DNA of 64,000 nucleotides from Micractinium sp. NFX-FRZ (lineage: Eukaryota > Chlorophyta > Trebouxiophyceae > Chlorellales > Chlorellaceae): assembly GCA_029339195.1 (NCBI GenBank), contig JAPTJF010000013.1:62001-126000 (forward strand), in the 5' to 3' direction. The notes beneath the pieces are model-generated. The model did not search any database. It saw nothing but the letters and a program-made list of their open reading frames with translations, and had not been told where the DNA came from. Shown here one piece after another: positions 38,573-50,676 of the stretch (the first letter of the stretch is position 1; each line of letters opens with the position of its first letter). The translations under genes were made by a program, and so were the position numbers.

Positions 38573-41500
38573 CAAAGATTGTAGCCCTCAAGTCCGAGAT
38601 CCCGCAGCGCCGCCGACCCGGCGTCGGCGCAGGCGGGGTAGGCGCTCTTGACCTGCCGCAGCAGCCCCTCTGCGCCCTTTTCCAGCAGCACGGTGCGCAC
38701 CTCGGGGCTTCTGCATGGCGGGAAAAGTGCAGCGGAAAGCGTTGGGTCTGCTATACATCTTGTACCTTGCCAAGTGCAGCGGAACACGTTGGGCAGGTGA
38801 ACCAAGCAGACCGGGACCGCCGGAACACCACAGCACTCTCCTCCCCAGCCACTTCACTGTGCTAGCCCCAAGCTGCCCACCTGACTGCGATGTTGCGCAG
38901 CGCCATGCACGCCTGCCGCTGCGCGCCCAAGGTGGCGCGGTTCTCCTTGCCGGCCGCTGCAGCAGCCAGCATCACTCGCATGAGCTCTAGCACAGCGTCC
39001 AGGCAGCCGCAGTCCAGGGCCTGCGTGGGTGTGGTGTGGGAAGGAAGGGAGCAGTTAAAACCATGCATTGTGCGAGCATGCAGTGTGCGGTAAGCATCAG
39101 CGCCATGTCCAGGCAACCACAGGGCCTCCCTGTAGCAGCGGGAGTGGTGCCAAAACATGCAAGGAGCAAGGCTTGAAGGGTGCAAGCGCACAGATACAGT
39201 GACGCCCGGGAAGCAAGTGTATGGAATGGCGCCTGCAAGGGCCCCAATGATGCCAGGCAAGGGTGTGAAAAGGGAATGCCTCCACCGTCCAGCCGACCGC
39301 CCAATTCGCACAACCGCCACCCTGCCCATAAGCAACCCACCTTTGAGGCTGCATCAGGGTTGCGCAGGGTGAGGTTGGTGAGCAGGCCGAGCGCCTGCTC
39401 CAGCACCCGTGGGCTGCTGGTGTGAGCAGCCAGCACCGCCGCCACCTGCTCCAGCCCGCCAGACTCGACAAATAGCGCCTTATTGCCGTCGCTGCTCACC
39501 AGCTGGCGCAGCAGCGCGCATAGCGTGCAGGACAGCACAGCGTCGGAGGTGCCTTTGGGGGGGGGGGGGGGGCGGCAGTGCCAAAACAGGCATGTTGGGA
39601 GGTGCGGGGGGGGGGTCCGCCAGCCAACTCATTTATGAGCAGTCAGTCCTGCGCCGCCCAAAATGTGCAGGCGGGTGGACGGCAATCAGCACAGTTCTTA
39701 AACCTTCGTGCATGCACCATGCGCACCCCGGGCTGCACCCTACCTGCAGTCAGGATCTGCAGCGCCAGCTGCACCCCACCGGCAGTGGCCACCTCCTGGC
39801 AGATCTCATCATTGGCAGCAACCTGCAAGGCCCGTCAAGTAACACACAAGGTAGGCAAATTTGTGCAAGGCAGCCAAGTTCGTGCACCTGAGACCGACTG
39901 GCACGCGCAGCACCGCAGGCGTGCGGCCCAGAATGGCAAGGTGCCCAGGTCTGGTCAGATCTGAGAGCCACCCACTCGCTGAAGTGCAGCAGCCTGCCAT
40001 TCACACTACGATCCCTAGCATCCATGCTTGCTTGACCTTGCGCGATACACCTGCACAACTTTGGGTGCCCCTACAGTGGCATTGATTATGATGGGCAATG
40101 TTTGGTACTTCCATAATTAAAGCCACCCACCTGCTTCAGAGCTTTGGCCAGCGCAATGGTGACCCCTTGAGGCTGCTGCTCGTGCCCACGCAGCGCCGCG
40201 ACCAGCTGCAGGGCGGCACCCTCCTTGGCCAGGGCACGGGCGTTGGGGAAGGCTCTGCAGAGTTGCAGGGCATGTGCAGGGGCAGCCAGAGGGCAGGCAA
40301 CGGAAAGGGTTGGCGCTTGGGAGGGGTATTGAACAAGGGGCAGCGCGGACATGCTGCCACCCGTGCCATGCTGCACATGCACAGCAGCAGGCGTAGCTGA
40401 TATCACACAGCATGGCATCCACACATTATGGCATGGCACCAACCTGGAAGCCGGCTGGGTGTCGTCATCAGGGTTGGTCAGCGCGCACAGCACGCTGCAG
40501 GCACCCAGCAGCACCTCTGGCTGGTCCGCATGGCGCTGCATCACCTCCAGGCTGCTGCTGCCCAGCCCGGCAGCCATGAGGGCCGCCTTGCCGTCCTCGT
40601 TCTTTGCGGCACTGGCAGCAGCTGCCTGCAGCGCTGGTGCCGCCACGCGAGCGTCGCCCGCCTGCCCGCTGAGAGCGCGATGCACTGCATCCGCCCCCCC
40701 CGCCTGCAGGAAGCCAGTCTGCAGCTCCCGGCTCGTGCTGCCCACCACTACCGTCGCGGCACGCAGGGCACGTGCCAGCTGTGGCGGTGCTGCCACGCAC
40801 GCCTCCACAGCCTGTGCCAGGGCTGCTCCCGCACCCGCGCGCTGCAGCACAGCCAGCACTTCGGTGGCTGCCTCGCTGCCTTTGGCTGCCTCTACTGCAG
40901 CAGCCACAGCTTCAGCGGCTGCCGCCGCGCCGCCCGTGTCACCATCTGCTACTGCCAGCTGCAGAGACTGTATCGCCTGGGCGGCGGGGTGCGCACTGAT
41001 GTCGCCACCTGTCACCGTCTGAATGATGTTGCTGAGATTTACCCCCTGTGCCGTGAACTCCTCTACCGTGCTGCGCAGTGCCTCCTCCGGCTGCAAGGCA
41101 TGGGTGTGCAGGGGTGGGTAGGCCAGTGAGGGTTTGGGCTGGCTCGGCTGCCGAACCCTCCATCTCATGATGCTCCACACACCCAACAACCGACCCCAAG
41201 CCCACTTTCTTGCCTGCAAGATTTGCCTGGCCCTCCCCTCCCACCCCAAACTCACCTCCATCTCAAACTCTTCGATGTTCTCCTTCACTGCGGCATCGAA
41301 GGTCTCCTGCGGGCAGGTGAAGGGGCATGCGAGGAGCCAGGGGTGCACTTGCTGGCTGAACACCAACGGCAAGGGAGGGAGTTTCTCCAGCGGGCTCTGG
41401 GCAGCCATCCTCCTGAAAGCGGAACGTGCAAGGATGGCAAAGCGACGGCCAAACCAGGCCTTCGCCAGGGCACGAACAGGGCGCAGCAGGCAAGAGTGGG

Positions 41501-41762
41501 CGACGACGGCGCTGGCGGTGGCACCAGCGGCAGTGATGGACAATGCTGGCCCACTGGCGCTCGGCCGGAAAGTGGATGCCCCGGGCTCTTCCTTACTACT
41601 AAACCACCGCACAAAAGCACTGCGGCAGCTACGCGAGTGGATGGTGCTTTTGGCGTTTGACTTCCCAGAGTCCACTGGCGACGGGAGCACAGCGCCACCT
41701 ACCTGCGTGATACGCTTGGAGCCCGCAAACTTTGAGAGCTGGTTTGCGCTGAAACAGGCCAT
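38573..41762 (-). CDS. Armadillo-repeat protein, ARMC6-like
   Basis: Helical-repeat scaffold protein; the cellular role of ARMC6 is poorly known even in animals. The ATG at 41762 gives MACFSANQLSKFAGSKRITQ. An intron follows at 41702, and the next exon reads ETFDAAVKENIEEFEM, closely matching the N-terminus of animal ARMC6. Next come EEALRSTVEEFTAQGVNLSN, an Ala-rich helical region, and armadillo-like repeats including LLGACSVLCALTNPDDDTQP, LEQALGLLTNLTLRNPDAAS and QRQACMALRNIAVR. The C-terminus is SAALRDLGLEGYNL with TGA at 38573. Family-typical spacing and a complete C-terminus suggest an intact gene. A run of 16 G at 39557-39572 lies in an intron. The gene is divergent from the Nup133-like gene, with about 1 kb between start codons. 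Confidence 0.88.
39557..39572. repeat. Poly-G run in an ARMC6 intron
   Basis: Sixteen consecutive G on the + strand (C in the transcript), next to further G-rich sequence at 39604. Such runs often cause assembly length errors. Confidence 0.9.
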
Positions 41763-42783
41763 GTCTCTTCGCTGCTGCTCCGCCTCCCACCGATGCACCC
41801 CAGCAGCTGGGTTTGGATTGATCAGTGACCGTGATCACGGGAATTTGCAATGCCGCACAGGCAGAGCGGGGTGCGCAATGCAGGTTTGCCGCCGTCACCG
41901 CCCTGCTGCGGACGCTACGGCCCTTGCGAGGCTAGTGGCCCTCGACTTTCCTTGGGCACCCGCAAGCTCGAGTGGGAACTGTGAGTGCTCGAGACACCTC
42001 AAAGTGTCACACCAACCCTGCCTTGCATGGTAAATTGGCACCGCTGGTTACGTAGCCTTGCTGCACTGTTGCCTTTCACCTTCAAGAGATTGTTTCAGTC
42101 GATCTGATGTAGCCCTGGTGGAGCACTGCGAGATGCGCGACGGTCTGCCACCTGCGGTAGTGCGAGGTAGCAGGAAATGGTCCATACCAACAGAGCTGCG
42201 AACACGCTCGAGGGGGCACCTCCGCACAGTATGGTGCAGCGCTGCCAGCTGGTGCCAGCTAAGCCCCCGCCCCCGCCTTTTCAATGACAAAACCCGCAGC
42301 TCTTCTCGTTCTGGTTTTTTAATCCAGCCACGGTGCCACTCCTCATGCCTCTCATAGCAACTAAACTCACAAACTGCTTGACCAACCCGGCCCTGCGTGC
42401 GTGCAGCGTGCCTTGCAAATGCCCTGAGGCCTTGCAACTCCAGTGTGTTTGGGGGTTAAAATGCCGTGCAAGGCCAGCTGTGCCCTTCAAGAGGCCGTCG
42501 CATATACAAGTCTGATAACAAGAGCAGGCATGGAATCCTGGTACCCATTTACCTCCTGCATGCCATGATGGCGCCCGCCGGCGGGGCCTGCCAGCGTGGC
42601 TGGCCTGGCGATGCCAGGTTTCGGGCGCAGCATCAGGCGGCGCACGCATTCATTGTGTCGACAGGGTTTGATTTGTTTGCTGCCCTGCACTGCCCGAGCG
42701 CCAAGCTCCGCAACAACGCTGTGCGGGGCCCTGGCGGCTTGCAGCAGCGCTTCAATCTAGCGTTGCGATCATCGACGCAAACC
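41763..42783. promoter_or_regulatory. Divergent spacer between ARMC6-like and Nup133-like genes
   Basis: Just over 1 kb lies between two start codons on opposite strands. An open frame on the + strand (from 42466) runs into the Nup133-like frame, so an earlier start is possible, but it has no recognisable domain. I found no beta-propeller exons here. Confidence 0.45.
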
Positions 42784-45700
42784 ATGGCATCGGAGCAGCA
42801 GGCCGTGTTCTCAGCTCTCGACAGAGCGATCCAGGGCGTGCTGCCGGCCTCTCAGCTGGAGCAGCAGCTCAACCTGTGAGTGGGCAGGCGCACGCAGAGG
42901 AAGGAGGCGGAGGCGGGAAGTGCCAGTGTGATGGTGGCGGTGGCGGCACCGGCGGTGTCAAACGTGCGCCTGCCTCACATGCCTGCGCCCTTCCTGCCTG
43001 CGCCATAATCTGCAGACTAGGGGCGCTGCGCGGGGTGGGCCGTGCCAATGCCATCTGCCAGTCCTCAGCGGCTCTGTGTGATGCCCTTCCCAAGAGCGGC
43101 GTGTCGTCAGTGGGAGAGCAGCTCCACGAGAAGCAGGCCACCCACCAGCTGCTTCTGAACTGCCTGGGAGATGCCGGCGCTCTGGCCCGCCTGCACCCCA
43201 CCTGCCTGCGCCTTCTATTCGAAGATGGTCAGCTGCTGGCAGCCCTGCAAGAGCTTAGACAGCTGGCAGCCAAGCAGCCTGAACCAGCAGCAGGGCCCCT
43301 GCATGACGTCGCGCTGGCGGCGGGGCGGGCAGCGGCAGCGGCGGTGGTTGGCAGTGGGGACCGGGCGCCACTGGAGCTTTTTTACAGCTGCCCCCTCACC
43401 ACTGTGCCTCAGTTCTTTGCTCAAGTGGCAGTGGCAGCCGGCAGCCTTGGCAAGCAGCCCGGGCGGGCGGCGGCAGACCAGGAGGCTGTGGCACAGCTCA
43501 GCAGGGCGGTGCAGGCAAGTGGGGTGAGGGTGTGGGTGTGAAACTGGTCCCATGAGCCGCGTAGGTGTGGAAGGCAGGCTGGCGCAACGCTGCGTGGCGA
43601 GGCAGCAGTTGCGCGCGTTTGTACAGCGCCCAGCAGCAGCGACAGCATACACGTGTGCCGCTACTGGTCACCTGTGCCTCCCATGCCTGCCCATCCGCTG
43701 TGCAGGCGGCCTTGGGCAGCGCGATGCAGCAGCGAGGGCACCAGCAGCAGTGGTTTGGGCACGCGCTAGGCATGGCAGTGGCGGGCCTGAACGAGCCGGA
43801 GTGGACAGCTGGCGAGGGAGTGCGCAGCGCGCTACAGTCTCTGGCCGAGGCCACATGCAGGTGGGGCGTTGCAGCAATGAGGCGTGCTTGCAGGTTTGGT
43901 CGTTTGCTGATTCAGGCCTTTGCATTTCGTACAAGTTCTGTACAGGACCCGGCCTGGAGCACACTTCCAGGCATCACCTTCAAGCTCCATTTCTCCTCCC
44001 CTCTCCCCACCAACCACGTGCAGGCTGCACTCACTGCTTGCGCGCGAGGCCCCGCCGCAGGTGCATCACGAGAATGCACTGTTGGCTTTGGAGCTGACTG
44101 ACCGCCTGCTGAATGCGTGGGCTGCTGCTGTGGCGGCTGCAGCGCCGGGGCAGCAGCGCCGCCAGCTGCACCACGCCTACAGCGGCGTGAAAGGCCAGCT
44201 GCTGGGCTGGCTGCTGCAGCAGGCGCAGGGGATGGACCTCTCCCAGCCAGGTAAGGTGGACGAACAGGTTGACCCAGGGAGCGAGCCAGCCAGCAATGCC
44301 GCACTGGTGTGTTGATGTTGCATTGAGGAGGTCTCATAGAGTGCAGTGCAGCATCTCAACGTGGCTGCCATGGGCACACTAACCCACTGTATTGCGTGCG
44401 CCCGCCATTTTCCATGCTTCTGGGATCCTTACGTCTGCCTTGGCGTGCATTGCAGAGGGCGAGGCGCAACTGCGGCGGGTGGAGGGGCTGGCGGAGGCGC
44501 ATGCTGCCTATGCTCAGCTGGTTGACATCTCACGCATCACCGGAGAAACGTGAGCCGCTTTTCCATGAGGGCTCCAGAGCGCAATCCTGTCCAGCTCAGG
44601 ACACTTATTTTGTGTTTTGAAATTATGTTAACATGTATATATATGTCTTGAGGGAACAACTTCCCCTTGCCTCTTTTGCAGCGAGGAGCTGTACAGGCAG
44701 ATGGAGCAGCTGCTGGGAGATGGCCTGGACCCGCCTTTCTCCTCCTATGTGTTCAGCAGGCTGCTGCAGGAGGGGCGGCATGCTGAGCTGCTGGACCTGC
44801 CGCCACAGGTTGGTTACCTGCGGCACGTGCTCAGGGGTGTGCTGGAGGTGCTTTGTGACAGTAACGTGCTTGTGAGTGTGCCTCCACGGTAGGCACGTGC
44901 GGCAGCCATGTATTGATGTGCTTCAAACCGTAATTACTGGGGCCCTGCTCTCACGCCTGCCGCTGGCATCTACCGGTCTCCCTCGCCTGCCGCTTGTGCT
45001 GCGGCTTCTTGATGCAGTTGCATGCTATGCTGCTGCTGGCTGACAACACTGGCTGCTAAAATATCATTAACTCATGTACACCCCCCACATGTTCCCTTCC
45101 CGGTCTTCTTGCCTGCAGTTTGACGCTGTGCTGCAGCACTGGCTCGATAATGAGACGGGCAGCGACGGGCCCGCACGCCTGCAGCTCAGGTGTGTTGCAT
45201 GGCCAGCACAGTGTCCCGTGGCAGTCTATACAGCGCTCCACCGCGAGGCATGCACAGCCAGGCAGCTTTAGGGAGATAAAAACGTGTTTGATACCGTATT
45301 CCACTAGCCCTGCCCTGCATAAGCACCGGCAGTTCAGTTGATTACATCCTTATGTGGTGTACAGACCACAGGCAGTGACGTCAGTCCCCAAGTGTGGCGC
45401 TGCATGAGCGAGGGGCTGTGGCAGCCGCCCAGAAAAGGTTGTTCGCAAATGCACAGGACGATGGCCTTGTGGCTGTGGGCTGCGGCCTGTCCCGGTGCAG
45501 CATCCTGCCTCCACAGGGCTGCATTCCAATTGGCAAGCCACCCTTGCGGTTTCCTTCAGCGCCGCCCTCAATGTCCGCCTGCAGGTGGCTCAATGAGCTG
45601 GTACAGGCTCCACCAACTTGTACGCAGCTGCCTCTTGACTCCCTAGCTCCACCCCTCACTTCCTGCCTTCCCATGACACCCGCCTGCAGGTGGCTGCACG

Positions 45701-46079
45701 AGCTGCGCACCAACTCGTACGCAGCTGCCTCTGCCACGCTGGGGCGCCTTGTGGAGGCGCACCAGCAGGGCATGGACGAGGAGGAGTTAGAGAGGCGCAT
45801 GGCGCTGCAGGTTGGTTGCTTGCCTCTGTATTTTGGTCAATGCAAATCTGGGCTTGAAAGCAGCAGGGCACTCGACGGAGCCGAGGCTTGCAGTTGCTTT
45901 GTCAGCCAGATAAATTCCTGGTTGATTGCGTTTAGTGGTCCTCTGCATCACGCCCCTGTGCTGCTGCTCTTGGGAGTCTGGCGTCATGTTCAACGGTTGC
46001 ATTTTGCCTCCCCATCTATGCCTTGCAGAAGCTGGCAGGTCTGGCGGCTTCGGGGGGCGCAGAGATTGGCACAGCCTAA
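42784..46079 (+). CDS. Nup133-like nucleoporin, alpha-helical C-terminal region only
   Basis: Nup133 is a scaffold subunit of the Y-complex of the nuclear pore. The ATG at 42784 gives MASEQQAVFSALDRAIQGVL. Exon 1 (42784-42875) joins in phase to exon 2 at 43016 (LLGALRGVGRANAICQ). The protein is a long helical region (LHEKQATHQLLLNCLGDAGA, ENALLALELTDRLLNAW, EELYRQMEQLLGDGLDPPFS, YVFSRLLQEGRHAELLDLP), followed by the most Nup133-like block, WLHELRTNSYAAASATLGRL near 45690. The last exon, from 46029, ends KLAGLAASGGAEIGTA with TAA at 46077. The N-terminal beta-propeller of the family is absent upstream, and the C-terminus stops sooner than I expect. It may be a split or truncated gene, or extra exons were missed. 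Exons between 45120 and 45680 are uncertain. It converges on cysteine synthase with only 168 bases between the stops. Confidence 0.6.
45576..45734 (+). repeat. Exon-start echo in the Nup133-like gene
   Basis: The acceptor and start of the WLHELRTNSYAAAS exon (45681-45734) has a degenerate copy about 105 bases upstream at 45576-45636, sharing CGCCTGCAGGTGGCT and TACGCAGCTGCCTCT. The upstream copy carries a net insertion of about eight bases, so it is out of frame. Confidence 0.85.
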
Positions 46080-46247
46080 GAACGTCACACCCCCATCAGC
46101 TGCCTGCTTTGCATCTTTTGTTACCAGTGCAAGAACCAACAGTACACGGTATGCGCAACGTTGAACGCTTGTGAGAAATGGCTGCGCCCCTAAGCTGTTC
46201 CCAACAGAGGTCTGAACATCACGGCCCGACAGTCGCCTTTGCTGTGC

Positions 46248-49200
46248 TCACGACTCAAAAGTGAGGGACTCAGCCTCCTGTCGGAGCTCGTTGAACAGCA
46301 CTGCAACATGAGGAAGGCGGGAGGTGCAGGAGCCATGTGAAATGAGACGGCAGGGCGCATGGTGCATGCAGCAAGCAAGGGTGGAAGCACAGCATGCAAA
46401 CAGGTCTGTAGGCGGTATGGTCTGTGCCGGACCATGTTTGGCATGCAGAGCGCACCAGGTTACTGCAGTCCTGCTCACACACCTCCCAAAGCCCAAAACT
46501 AAACTCACCACTGCTCAGGTAGCGCTCGCCAAAGCTGGGGATGATCACAACCACAGTCTTTCCGGCGTTCTCTGGGCGGGAGGCCACTTCCACGGCCGCC
46601 TTGACTGCTGCGCCAGAGGAGATGCCCACCAGCAGGCCCTCCTCCAGAGCAAGGCGGCGGGCCATCGCAACAGCGTCGTCGCTGCTCACCTGCAGTGCAG
46701 AAACAAGGAAAACCAAAGAGGAAACAGTAACCGTCAAGATAGAAGATGGACAAAAGTCAACAGTGTCTGTCGAGCAATGTGAGCATGCCCTTCTCTGGGG
46801 CAAAGCAGCGAGGCAGTGCCACAGCGTCGTTTGCTGCTCATTTCCGCTCACTTCCACAGCCATGGCAGATAAAGCCACTATGTAAAAAGCAAGTAACAGC
46901 AAAGGGGTGGGATGACAATTGGGTACCGACATCGTCATCAAACCAGAGGGGGGCAGCAGCACAAGAAAAACCAATGAGGGGGGAAGCTAGACCAGAGTTC
47001 TTGGTATTGGTGCAGCGGCATTGCAGGGGCCTGCTCTCAAGCTTGAACATTACTGATGCGTCACCATCCAGCAGCAGCACGTCAAAACTACCTGGCCTTC
47101 AACTCACCTGACAACACAGATCACGACACAAACACAGCAAGAAACACCGTTAGGCAGCATCAATCAAAGGCTACCTTCGTCTGCACCTCACCATGAACTG
47201 CACCTCGCTTGTTGAAAAAGTCAAACCACAGACCACAAGAAGCGCACCTTGACCACGCCATCCAGCAGCGGAACGTCGAGGTTGGCGGGGATGAAGCCGG
47301 CGCCGATGCCCTGAAGCACAGACAAGGAGGGTAGAAACAGTGGCACGTGCGAGCAGACACAGGCCTGTTGCTCGAGCATCACCAGCCCAACCTCCTTGGC
47401 GATCGTCGCGGACCGTGGTGCAGCAGAGCACAGGGCAGCCGGTGGCAGCACAGCAACATCAACAAGCACCCACCTGGATCTTGTGGGGGCCGGGGCCGCT
47501 GCCGCTGATCACAGCGCTCTCCGCTGGCTCCACAGCAATGACCTGTAGAAATGGGGCCCAAGCCAAATGTGACCATGCTGTCAAATCATGGGCTGTGAAC
47601 CACTGGGGACTCTGCAGGCTGTCGGCAATCTATCTAAAACCAAGCGCCAGGGGGAGGAAGTCACTGCTGTGAGATCAGGACTGCAGTCCTGCTGCCTTCT
47701 GATGGCAACGGCCTGGAACAATGAGGTGCTTGGGGGAAAGTGTTGAACATTTTGAGTGGCATTCCCATGTGGCGCAGCCAAGCACAGTGAGCTACATGAA
47801 GTGCACGCCCTCCCTTCTTTCCTTTCTTCGGGCACTTCCCTGTACCTGGTCCCTTTCGGCAATGCATTCAGTTTTTACCTGCACAGACTCCTTCTTCTCC
47901 TTGAGGAACTTGCCGGTGCCAGTGATGGTGCCACCAGTGCCCACGCCTGCAGGGGCAAGCGCAGTCCCGGTTCGCTCAGTCGTAAACAGAGAGTGCAGGC
48001 GCTGGTGCAACGGCAACAGCTCAATGGCAGGCTTCCACATTACACCCATGGCTGCCTGCCGCAAACACAGGCAAACACCCCTGCTCTCCCGGCAAAGAGA
48101 ACATATAGGCTGGCTGGCACAAAGAGATAGACAGAGACAGCTTCAGATAACCTGCCAAGACAGCTTTCCAGAGGACTGGCCAGCCGCGATGACCAAACAT
48201 CACGCCCAGTCCTCACAAAAGACAGACTTCACAACAAACATGGATCTGAAAGCTCACCCGCCACAAAGATGTCGACGCCGCCCTCGGTGGCCTCCCAAAT
48301 CTCGGGACCCGTGGTCTTGTAGTGAATTGCTGGGTTGGCTGCAATCAAGCAAAGGAGGGAGAGAACACTGGGGAATCAGTAACAACCTGCTGGTACTGCA
48401 GTTACATCCCTCAATTCTTCAGCATTCTATGTAAATGTGCTATGGGTGTCCATGCATGCCAGTGCTGCCAAAAATGGGCGGCCTGGGCTGCATGCCTGGG
48501 CCCTTTGGCAAAGAAGAAGTATGGCAAAGGCGCAGGAACATCTACCAACGCCCAGCCCCAAGCCTCCGCCCATGGCGCCCCCCCAAATTGTTAGCCCTCT
48601 AGTCTCCTGCCAGACTCCTGGTTACATCTAAAAAAAGTTGCCTCCACTCTCCCTCTCTCCCGGCCCACCCACCGGGGTTCTCAAACTGCTGCAGGATGTA
48701 GGAGTTGGGAGTGGCGCCGGCAATAGCCTGCACTTGAAGCATAGTCAGGAGCAAGGGGTGAAAAGGTGGGGTCAGCTAGAAGGGCGAAGCGTGCACCGGC
48801 TTCCAGCCTCTGTCTGCCTCTGCCTTCCTCACAACCCGCTTCATGCCCCGTCCCTTGACTACACTGAGCACAAGTCATCCAAATCCCTGTCATGTATCAT
48901 GAGAAAGTGCCCACCTCTGCCTTCTCCCCCGCCTCCTTCATGCCCCATCCCTTCAATACAACATCCATAACAGGACACAAGTATACCAACCCTTCTGTTG
49001 TTGAGTTGGTGCCCACCTCTGCCTTCTCCACGGCCCCCTTCATGCCCTTGGCGGGGTCGGTCAGCACCAGCTCAGCGCCGAATGCGCGCAGCAGGATGCG
49101 GCGCTCCAGAGACATGGACGCGGGCATGGTGAGCACCAGCTTGTAGCCGCGGGCGGCAGCGATGAAGGCCAGAGCGATGCCGGTGTTGCCAGAGGTGGGC

Positions 49201-50049
49201 TCAACAAGCGTGGTCTGCAGGGGCACGGACGACACGGGTGCGCGAGCGTCACAGCACAGAGCAGAGCCGTGCGGGAGACACCCCACAGCGCAAGCTCTAA
49301 CGTTGCCTTCACAATAGACTCCTCCCGCCCATGTGTACTGTCCCGCCCGCTCGACCCCTGGGGGCCTTGCCTTGCCGGGCGCGATCTTGCCAGCCTGCTC
49401 CGCATCCTCAATCATAGCAAACCTGCGGGCAGGGAGAGAATGTTGCGCCAATGTAAGCAAACACACCATGCAAAAACAGGTGCTTACTTGCAGAAAAGCT
49501 TGTTTGAGATGCCGTGCGACACATCCCAGGTCCTCACCCGATGCGGTCCTTCACGCTGGAGCAGGGCTCGCAGCTCTCCAGCTTTGCGGCGATGCGGGCC
49601 ACGCAACCCTCAGCCTCGGGAATCCGGTTGAGGTAGACCATGGGCGTCTTGCCAATCACACGGCTACAAAGGGGCAATTGACATGTGCTTGTTTCTCTAC
49701 TTGTGTCCTCTTCTGAGCAGACTGTGTGGTGCACTTGGCCGTGAGGATCCTGCAGGAAACGCGCAGCTGCAGGGCAGCTGCAGGCCGGGGGGCAGGCAGA
49801 GGTGCACAGCTTTGCAGCTTCGCACCCCGAGCCAAGCAGGCCAGTGCCTGTCCACACATCGATGCAATCTTGGTGTGCAAAAAAACCATTGTTCCCAACA
49901 TTTGGACAACCAACCTAAGCGACTCAGTACCACGCATACCTAATGTCCTGCGCAATGCCGCCAGCCTGAGTGGCCGCCTCAGCTGCCGCCGCTGCCACCA
50001 CAGTGCGCCGCCAGCGGGGCGGGCAGCGGGGCCGCGCCTTTGCCGCCAT
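46248..50049 (-). CDS. Cysteine synthase, O-acetylserine (thiol)-lyase, probably plastid
   Basis: PLP enzyme that makes cysteine from O-acetylserine and sulfide. The ATG at 50049 starts [20 protein letters not shown], a basic Ala-rich leader consistent with plastid or mitochondrial import. Catalytic-domain blocks in order are [21 protein letters not shown] (Lys of the Schiff base), [30 protein letters not shown], a residual [77 protein letters not shown] and [17 protein letters not shown], with TGA at 46248. All key motifs are intact, so the enzyme should be active. The exon ending KGAVEKAE is followed by degenerate copies of its own end in the intron. The exact isoform and location cannot be settled from sequence alone. 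Confidence 0.95.
48818..49060 (-). repeat. Three-copy exon-end echo in cysteine synthase
   Basis: The end of the exon encoding [10 protein letters not shown] with its GTGGGC donor (about 49011-49060) is copied at 48909-48960, where it would read [10 protein letters not shown] with the donor intact. A more degenerate copy lies at 48818-48870. The period is about 90-105 bases. Confidence 0.85.
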
Positions 50050-50280
50050 GCGGGCCTGCGTGACATCGGGGATGTGGGTGTCAGATGGTAGCCAGGCCCT
50101 TGCTAGCCTGCCAACATGGCCGGACAGGGGCAAACGTGGAAGTGCGGGTCTGGCCTCCCTGCACGTCGTTTACGCAACCCAAGACGTTCATCAACAAGAT
50201 CGGTGCGCCCCAGACCTGAGGGTTTCGCCGCGCAAAGCCGGCAACCGGTGCGATGGCAGCCGAGACGGTGGCCTGCATCC

Positions 50281-50285
50281 TTACA
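50281..50285 (-). terminator. Putative UGUAA poly(A) signal of the pyrophosphatase gene
   Basis: TTACA on the + strand lies about 260 bases beyond the distal alternative stop (50545) and about 390 beyond the proximal one (50677). It could serve both transcript ends. Confidence 0.4.
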
Positions 50286-50544
50286 AGTGTGATCAATTAT
50301 ATGCACGACCCAAAAGAGCAGACGGCGAGCAGGATGGACGTGGATGGGCGTGGATGAAGGAATGTGTGGTTAGCTGGCGCTGTGACCTGGCAGCGGGTGG
50401 AACTGCGAATGTGCATGAAAGGGCCGCAGGCCCACCACTGGGGCACTTGCAATGATTAACCCAGCTGCATCTGTGCTGCGCTCGGCCAGTGCGGTTGCAG
50501 CTGGGGCACTGCCGACCCTGCATGTCACTGGCCTACGCTGCGCC

Positions 50545-50604
50545 CTACGCTCCGCGGGACTCGGTGCGCTGACGCTTGGGGACGAACAGGTCCTGGTAAC
50601 AGGC
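50545..50604 (-). other. Alternative (duplicated) terminal exon of pyrophosphatase
   Basis: Preceded by GCTGCAG, this 60-base open exon reads ACYQDLFVPKRQRTESRGA and a TAG stop. It is a clear copy of the proximal last exon (50677-50721, [14 protein letters not shown]), 117 bases further on, and keeps the same splice phase. Both copies also share the sequence just upstream of the acceptor. Protein-level conservation suggests that this copy is or was used. Confidence 0.7.
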
Positions 50605-50676
50605 CTGCAGCGGCGGCCAGGGTGGGAGAACCTCCGTTGTGGGAGCAACTCCTTGGGAGGAACTCCGTTGGGCTGC

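Noticed and set aside
43500..43740. A third GC donor (GCAAGT) after the VQ codon of the Nup133-like gene
   Set aside because: A GT donor nine bases further on (GGG|GTGAGG) also keeps the frame, so the GC donor is not required.
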